The notes beneath the pieces are model-generated. The model made no database searches. It was not told the DNA's origin and was given only the letters and a program-made list of their open reading frames with translations. Of a stretch of DNA of 64,000 nucleotides, positions 60,101 through 64,000 are shown in pieces (positions within the stretch are counted from its first letter, which is position 1; every line of letters begins with the position of its first letter). The position numbers and the translations under genes were made by a program. Origin of the DNA: Tigriopus japonicus (lineage: Eukaryota; Arthropoda; Copepoda; Harpacticoida; Harpacticidae); assembly GCA_010645155.1 (NCBI GenBank), contig JAAGOF010000055.1, positions 1,202,543-1,266,542 of the forward strand. Direction: 5' to 3'.

Positions 60101-63100
60101 CTCATGCGATAACAGTGTGGGTTTTCAGAGCAAGCTAAGCTGATTAAGGGGTTGCCGATGCCGTTGCTGATGTTGTCTTCTCAGTCAAAGGAGAGCTAAT
60201 CGATTTTGCTCAAAAACGGTTAGTCCAAGTTTTTTGAGGAACTCTGATTGAAACATCTCTTCTTATCCCAGGGCTAAAACAGTTTTTTTGCCATATGATA
60301 TTCTTCTGAAAAAATCTATTTCTGTACGTAGTCTTCAAATCTTTGACATCAGTGTTGCCGTGATCCAAAAGTTGAAGTAGTACCTACGTAGTAAGTGTAC
60401 CCAACCAACTCAAAACTATCGAGATCTGCCATGAGGAACGCCCAACAAATTCATTTCAATCGTTCAATCTTAATGGGGAAGACTCGAAGAGGAGGAAGTA
60501 ACTTTATGAAAGGAACTAATGAATTCTCTTGCAAACCTGGCCGCGAATCTATCTCTACGCGCAGACCCGAGAACAACCAGAGCAATGCACGAAAATGATT
60601 TACGTACGTACGGGACCTACAACAGTCTCCCGATATGTTCATGTACACTTCTTGAACAGCAGACATCATACAGTATATAGCATAGAGTAGTGGTGCCTTA
60701 GTTGGTCTCGTTTTGGCAATGCATAAGAAACTACCGTTGGCTTGAACCGATTGACATTTGCCAGGTTCAAGACGATCGATGGAGGAAGGTTTACTTTTGG
60801 CCATTGGGTGCGGAACCCAAACGGTCATGCTCTACATAAGCAGTGAAATAGCACTATAATAATACTCGAATTTTGTTCGCACGCAATAAATGTCGCCCCA
60901 GTTCTTGACCGGAACACACCATGTTGAGAAATGACAACTGGCCTTTGGCATTGCTACACATGATTTGTAATTGCTTAAACCATGAATTATTTTCCGAAAC
61001 GTCCAGTACATCAATTACAGTACATCTCCCGCACAAACTATGACAACAGAAGTACATTATTTTCTCAGTATTCTTTTGTTTTATTGAGTGCACTATGAAA
61101 TAAACAAAATCAGGAAACGCTTTGACTCTTCAATCTAAGATGGTGAAAACAAAGAAGTAAATCGTCATCCTTTGTTCAAGTATTCAGTTCTTTCATAGTT
61201 TGTCGTTCCTTGACTCTATTTTTAAGATAATCCGGAAAGATAACTGAGATCGTTTTTGATTCTCGTTAGAGTTCTCGTCAAGAACATTTTTGCTTCATTG
61301 GTCATCGGTGAATTTGAAAAAAATACGCAACCGAATGGGAAGGAAGTACAAAAAAAGTTCCCTCTTCCCGTTAAAATACGTGTAAAAAACAACTTCTTCA
61401 AAACATGGGCTTAGGCAGAGGAAAATTTTGGAACCATTTTTAAGGCAACATATGATCTTTTGAAAATGTCGCTGGTTAAAAACGCTCAATTTGCATTTAC
61501 TCTACTTTCATTAGGGCCGCCCGAAATACATTAGTTTAAAATAAGACCACACGGTGCTGATTTAAGCTAAAATTGCCAATTCTTAAATCAAAGGAAATTT
61601 GCGATCAATTTCAGCTTTAGAGATGAAGGCAGTTAGTGCACTCTGAATAGTTATGAAATATGTTTTCCGAAAATCTTGTTTAAATTCTTTTTAAGTGAGA
61701 TTTCATCATAATATTTTGAGCTATTTTGACAAAATCTCCAAAACTATTTTTCATTATTTATTTTTGCGACATTGAAAAGCATTATGAAATCTTTGGGTAT
61801 TTGTTTTTTCATATATGTAACTGTAGCGTGTTTCGGCTTTTTGGTGCCAAAAATGGACCATGCAAAGTCAAATAACTCAGCTGCTGATGAATGTATTTTT
61901 ATTTAATTTGAATTCAACACGTAACTAAATGGTCTCTAAATTCGGATTAAATAGTTTATCAAAAAATGTTATATTTAAAAGGTTTTTATGAACATAACTT
62001 TTTCCCTAGACCTAAACTTTTGTAATACAATAAAAGTAAAGTTGTTCCCATTGAATTCTGGGTCCCAAAAATGCCATGATGTCTTTGGGTATTATGATCC
62101 AAACCTAAAAAGCCATTCAGAACACCGTGCATAGGAACTCCATAATGTTGGGGGGATAAAACCCGTAATGATAGCGATTACTTACGGGCGGTGTGGGTGT
62201 GTAGGTGACGTTGACCGCGGGGGCGGCATCGGCATACCACGCCTCCACGGGTTTCCTCGGAGGTACGAGATGGTGGACTCGGTCGAGATCGAGTTGCAAT
62301 CGCCTCCCATGAGTCTCGAGATTGACACGGTGCGATGGATGGGGCGAATCTCGCTTGAAGTGACGTACTGAATGAATTTTAACGATTTCATATTCGGGAA
62401 CTAGAACGAGAAAACAGTGAACACCATCTTAGAATCGAGCTCTGAATCAACCCATTGAGGAGCCCTCCAATTTTGTTTTGTGTTTTGTTTCGACGTCTGG
62501 AGGCAATTCCTGGGGCTAAATTATCATTTTGCCTTCGAAGTACTCGTGCAAAAGTTACCCTACCTCCAACAAAGAGGATGCCCTACCTTTTATGGTCATT
62601 GGAGTTCTCGGTAATTTGTGCTGTATCTATCCTACTGGCACCTTACTGTACTTGTACGATTGCTTCTGTCAAGGCAAAATAGACGCAGACTGGCACGATG
62701 TCGTTCTAGGTCCATAATAATTCATTGAAACACATTTTAGTTCACGAAGAATGCTACGTACATTCCTAACCTACAATTATTTGAGGGTAATAAAAAGACT
62801 GTTTAGAGCCAAAATCATCATAAGCTGATACTCAAAGCATCCCCCACGTTCTTCCTCACATGAGTGTTCTCTCTCTCTCCTTTGGTGAAATAATTGAACC
62901 ATCCTCCAGCCAAACGAGGAAGTCCCGCCAAAATCTTTTGAGGTTCCCCTCCTATTGCACAAAACAGAGATCGCTCACGTGGTGGGTTATTGATTCTGGG
63001 CTCCAGGAAGGACTCCTTAACGAACCAACCATCCGCGTTTAACAATTGCAGCATTACATAGGCCGTACTTACGGCTGGGTATCTGTACATACGCATTGCA

Positions 63101-63645
63101 CATTGTAAAACTCATTGGGCTGGGAGGGATCATCTCTTCTCTGTCAAGGTGTCATTTTAACGGATCGTTGCCAGACAGGTCAGAGGTTTATTAAGCATGC
63201 TGAGCCGTCTGATTGCCTGCCCAAGATGTTGATCCTCTCCATTCAAGTGGGTTTACTTGAGATGAGGACAATAAAAACAAACTACAAGTGAGAGAGAGGC
63301 AACCAAAAGGTATTTCGGGTGACATATGCCCTCAGTCTCATTCTATTACCATAAGATAAGCCAGAGTGTCATCTCATCTTGGGCGGCATTGTCAACTGCA
63401 CATGCAAGTAGTCGTCAGCTACAAATCGTACTTTCAGGGTGACCTCCTCACTAAACCCGTCTTTCCTGTTAGGTTTGTCCATGTGAATTGTGCCAAGAAT
63501 AACATGTAGTAGAACGTGATACACTAAGTGCCCGTTACTGGCTCGTTGTTGGCATCACGAACAAGAATATTATTGACTCACCCTCGTCGAGATGTTCCAC
63601 TTGAAATATTCTTCTAAGCTCATCTAAAGACATGTGCTTGTGAGC
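51162..63645 (-). CDS. Secreted ADAM metalloprotease, MIG-17-like, with PLAC domain (5'-partial)
   Basis: Fourteen exons in the window: 63582-63645, 62186-62400, 59105-59197, 57643-57894, 57442-57586, 57176-57296, 56598-56727, 56384-56526, 53623-53805, 53396-53560, 53096-53327, 52897-53027, 52080-52627, 51162-51331. They give 863 residues with phases agreeing at every junction. The prodomain includes EYEIVKIHSVRHFKRDSP. A furin site RRKR (visible residue ~274-277) precedes QAPYMIFPEILCIVDYDGYR, the catalytic start. The zinc site HELGHLLGAVHD (~444-455) is split by an intron, with the Met-turn in GFIMSD. A disintegrin/cysteine-rich domain (LPGKLLSLDAQC to CLNGKCV) is followed by a Ser/Thr-rich then acidic linker and a C-terminal six-cysteine PLAC-type domain. 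There are no thrombospondin repeats, so C. elegans MIG-17, a basement-membrane-remodelling ADAM, fits better than ADAMTS. The first exon listed starts in phase 0, so the signal-peptide exon lies beyond the window. Confidence 0.85.
52080..52627 (-). CDS. ADAM linker exon: mucin-like Ser/Thr and acidic segment
   Basis: Exon 13 of the visible ADAM chain (phase 2 in, phase 1 out). After KWWHKIDDL it encodes a Ser/Thr-rich stretch of about 70 residues, a WWRRIKKRP basic patch, a KQRRKPKR basic cluster and then a strongly acidic Asp/Glu run. This suggests an O-glycosylated spacer and a possible secondary processing site at the basic clusters. Plus-strand ORFs over the same bases are shadows of the biased composition. 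Confidence 0.75.
54415..55403. repeat. Long inverted repeat (arms 54415-54610 and 55205-55403)
   Basis: The two arms are almost perfect reverse complements over roughly 195 bp. Each is itself built from short units of the type GGATAACTGGGTACA and GGAAAACTCGGTACA. The predicted structure is a long hairpin with a ~600-bp loop. ORFs on opposite strands in the two arms give near-identical peptides, confirming the inversion. Confidence 0.88.
54880..55058. repeat. 22-bp minisatellite, about 8 copies
   Basis: The unit AACTATGAAGTTAGTCAGAT plus TT is repeated about eight times with single-base variants (ATCTATG, AGCTATG). It sits in the loop of the inverted repeat. Confidence 0.9.
57895..59104 (-). 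other. ADAM intron between prodomain exons
   Basis: Unique sequence of about 1.2 kb with no recognisable exon, repeat or RNA gene. Confidence 0.5.
59198..62185 (-). other. ADAM intron, 3 kb, unique sequence
   Basis: Contains a CAT/ATC trinucleotide repeat near 59870-59905. Short ORFs on both strands (60395-60828) have no recognisable product. No additional phase-0 prodomain exon was found. Confidence 0.5.
62401..63581 (-). other. ADAM intron between the first two visible exons
   Basis: About 1.2 kb. A 92-codon minus-strand frame at 62818-63096 lacks matching splice sites and is not called. No repeats of note. Confidence 0.5.
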
Positions 63646-63950
63646 CTGTAAGAAAGAGTAGAAAAACACGAGTTAAACAAACATGTTGACACTGGTTATT
63701 TGGTGTGATTTCAGTCTCTAATGACTCGAGTTTGAGAACGTCTTTAGACGCATAACTGGATTCAATTCTGACGAGTCAAGACAACTAGATGCTTGATGGT
63801 TTTATAGTTAGTAGTTTGCGGAGCATTTGTGTACGTGTTTAATCTCAAATCGAGTGTTGTAATTGGTGTTCCCACAGGAATTCCCACGCTATTTCCAACA
63901 CCCTGACCTCTTCAGTTTTCTTTTGTCTTTTGACAACCAGATAATCCACA

Positions 63951-63994
63951 ATGGCGAAGGTGGATGTGTTGTTGTTGTTGCTGGTGTTGTTTGT
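63951..63994 (+). CDS. Possible first exon of a divergent plus-strand gene (weak)
   Basis: ATG in the good context ccacaATGg is followed by MAKVDVLLLLLVLF, a signal-peptide-like run. GTTT|GTAAAG follows as a possible donor before the window ends. The hydrophobicity comes from GTT/TTG repeats, so this may be chance. Confidence 0.18.
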
Positions 63995-64000
63995 AAAGTT

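Noticed and set aside
62818..63096. 92-codon minus-strand ORF as an extra ADAM prodomain exon
   Set aside because: Flanking exons already join in phase (G|TT) to give the continuous HLDEVPEYEIV; no suitable acceptor/donor pair surrounds the ORF.
1..64000. CRISPR array, bacterial operon, riboswitch or replication origin
   Set aside because: The window is intron-containing eukaryotic DNA; the tandem repeats seen are micro- and minisatellites without spacer structure.

Overview
This window is eukaryotic nuclear DNA. Genes are interrupted by GT-AG introns, many only 57-110 bp and some several kb. There are microsatellites, AATAAA polyadenylation signals and hAT-type transposon remnants with 8-bp target-site duplications. 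A cueball homologue, a NOL4 homologue and a PLAC-domain ADAM protease point to an arthropod. The compact introns and moderate GC content fit a small crustacean such as a copepod, but that last step is inference. All exon chains below were built by hand from splice consensus, and intron phases agree across every junction given.

Layout. (1) 1-11,000: the first coding exon of a NOL4-like gene on the minus strand (2902-3465), with repeat-rich non-coding DNA on both sides. (2) 11,055-41,591, plus strand: one very large gene of 38 coding exons (11,283 nt, 3,760 codons plus stop). It encodes a single-pass membrane receptor with a signal peptide, about 29 short cysteine repeats in a single exon, cadherin/NDAP-like modules, a CGxCGG cysteine module, a PKD/REJ (receptor for egg jelly) domain, a degenerate GPS motif, one transmembrane helix and a PPxY-containing tail. 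Its 9-kb intron 8 holds a two-exon minus-strand gene that may encode a GTP-cyclohydrolase feedback regulator (GFRP)-like protein, one hAT MITE and two unassigned exon-like ORFs. (3) 42,233-44,236, minus strand: a complete five-exon cueball homologue, tail-to-tail with the giant gene. (4) 44,944-46,190: a hAT-like non-autonomous element. (5) 46,695-49,723, minus strand: two small secreted-protein genes of unknown function, separated by a hairpin/tRNA-like repeat. (6) 51,162 to beyond 63,645, minus strand: a secreted ADAM metalloprotease of MIG-17 type (prodomain, RRKR furin site, HELGHLLGAVHD zinc site, disintegrin/cysteine-rich domain, mucin-like and acidic linker, PLAC domain, no thrombospondin repeats). 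Its signal-peptide exon lies outside the window. One of its introns carries a 2-kb hAT-like element with a long inverted repeat and a 22-bp minisatellite.

The most novel item is the giant REJ receptor. I know of no named protein that combines a long array of CPxGxxFCL cysteine repeats with REJ, GPS and a single transmembrane helix; the sea-urchin sperm receptor suREJ1 is the closest topological analogue. Its GPS lacks the autoproteolysis tripeptide, but an RQKR furin-type site sits just before it. Cueball (germline function in Drosophila) and a matrix ADAM next door suggest, only weakly, a neighbourhood of cell-surface and reproductive genes.
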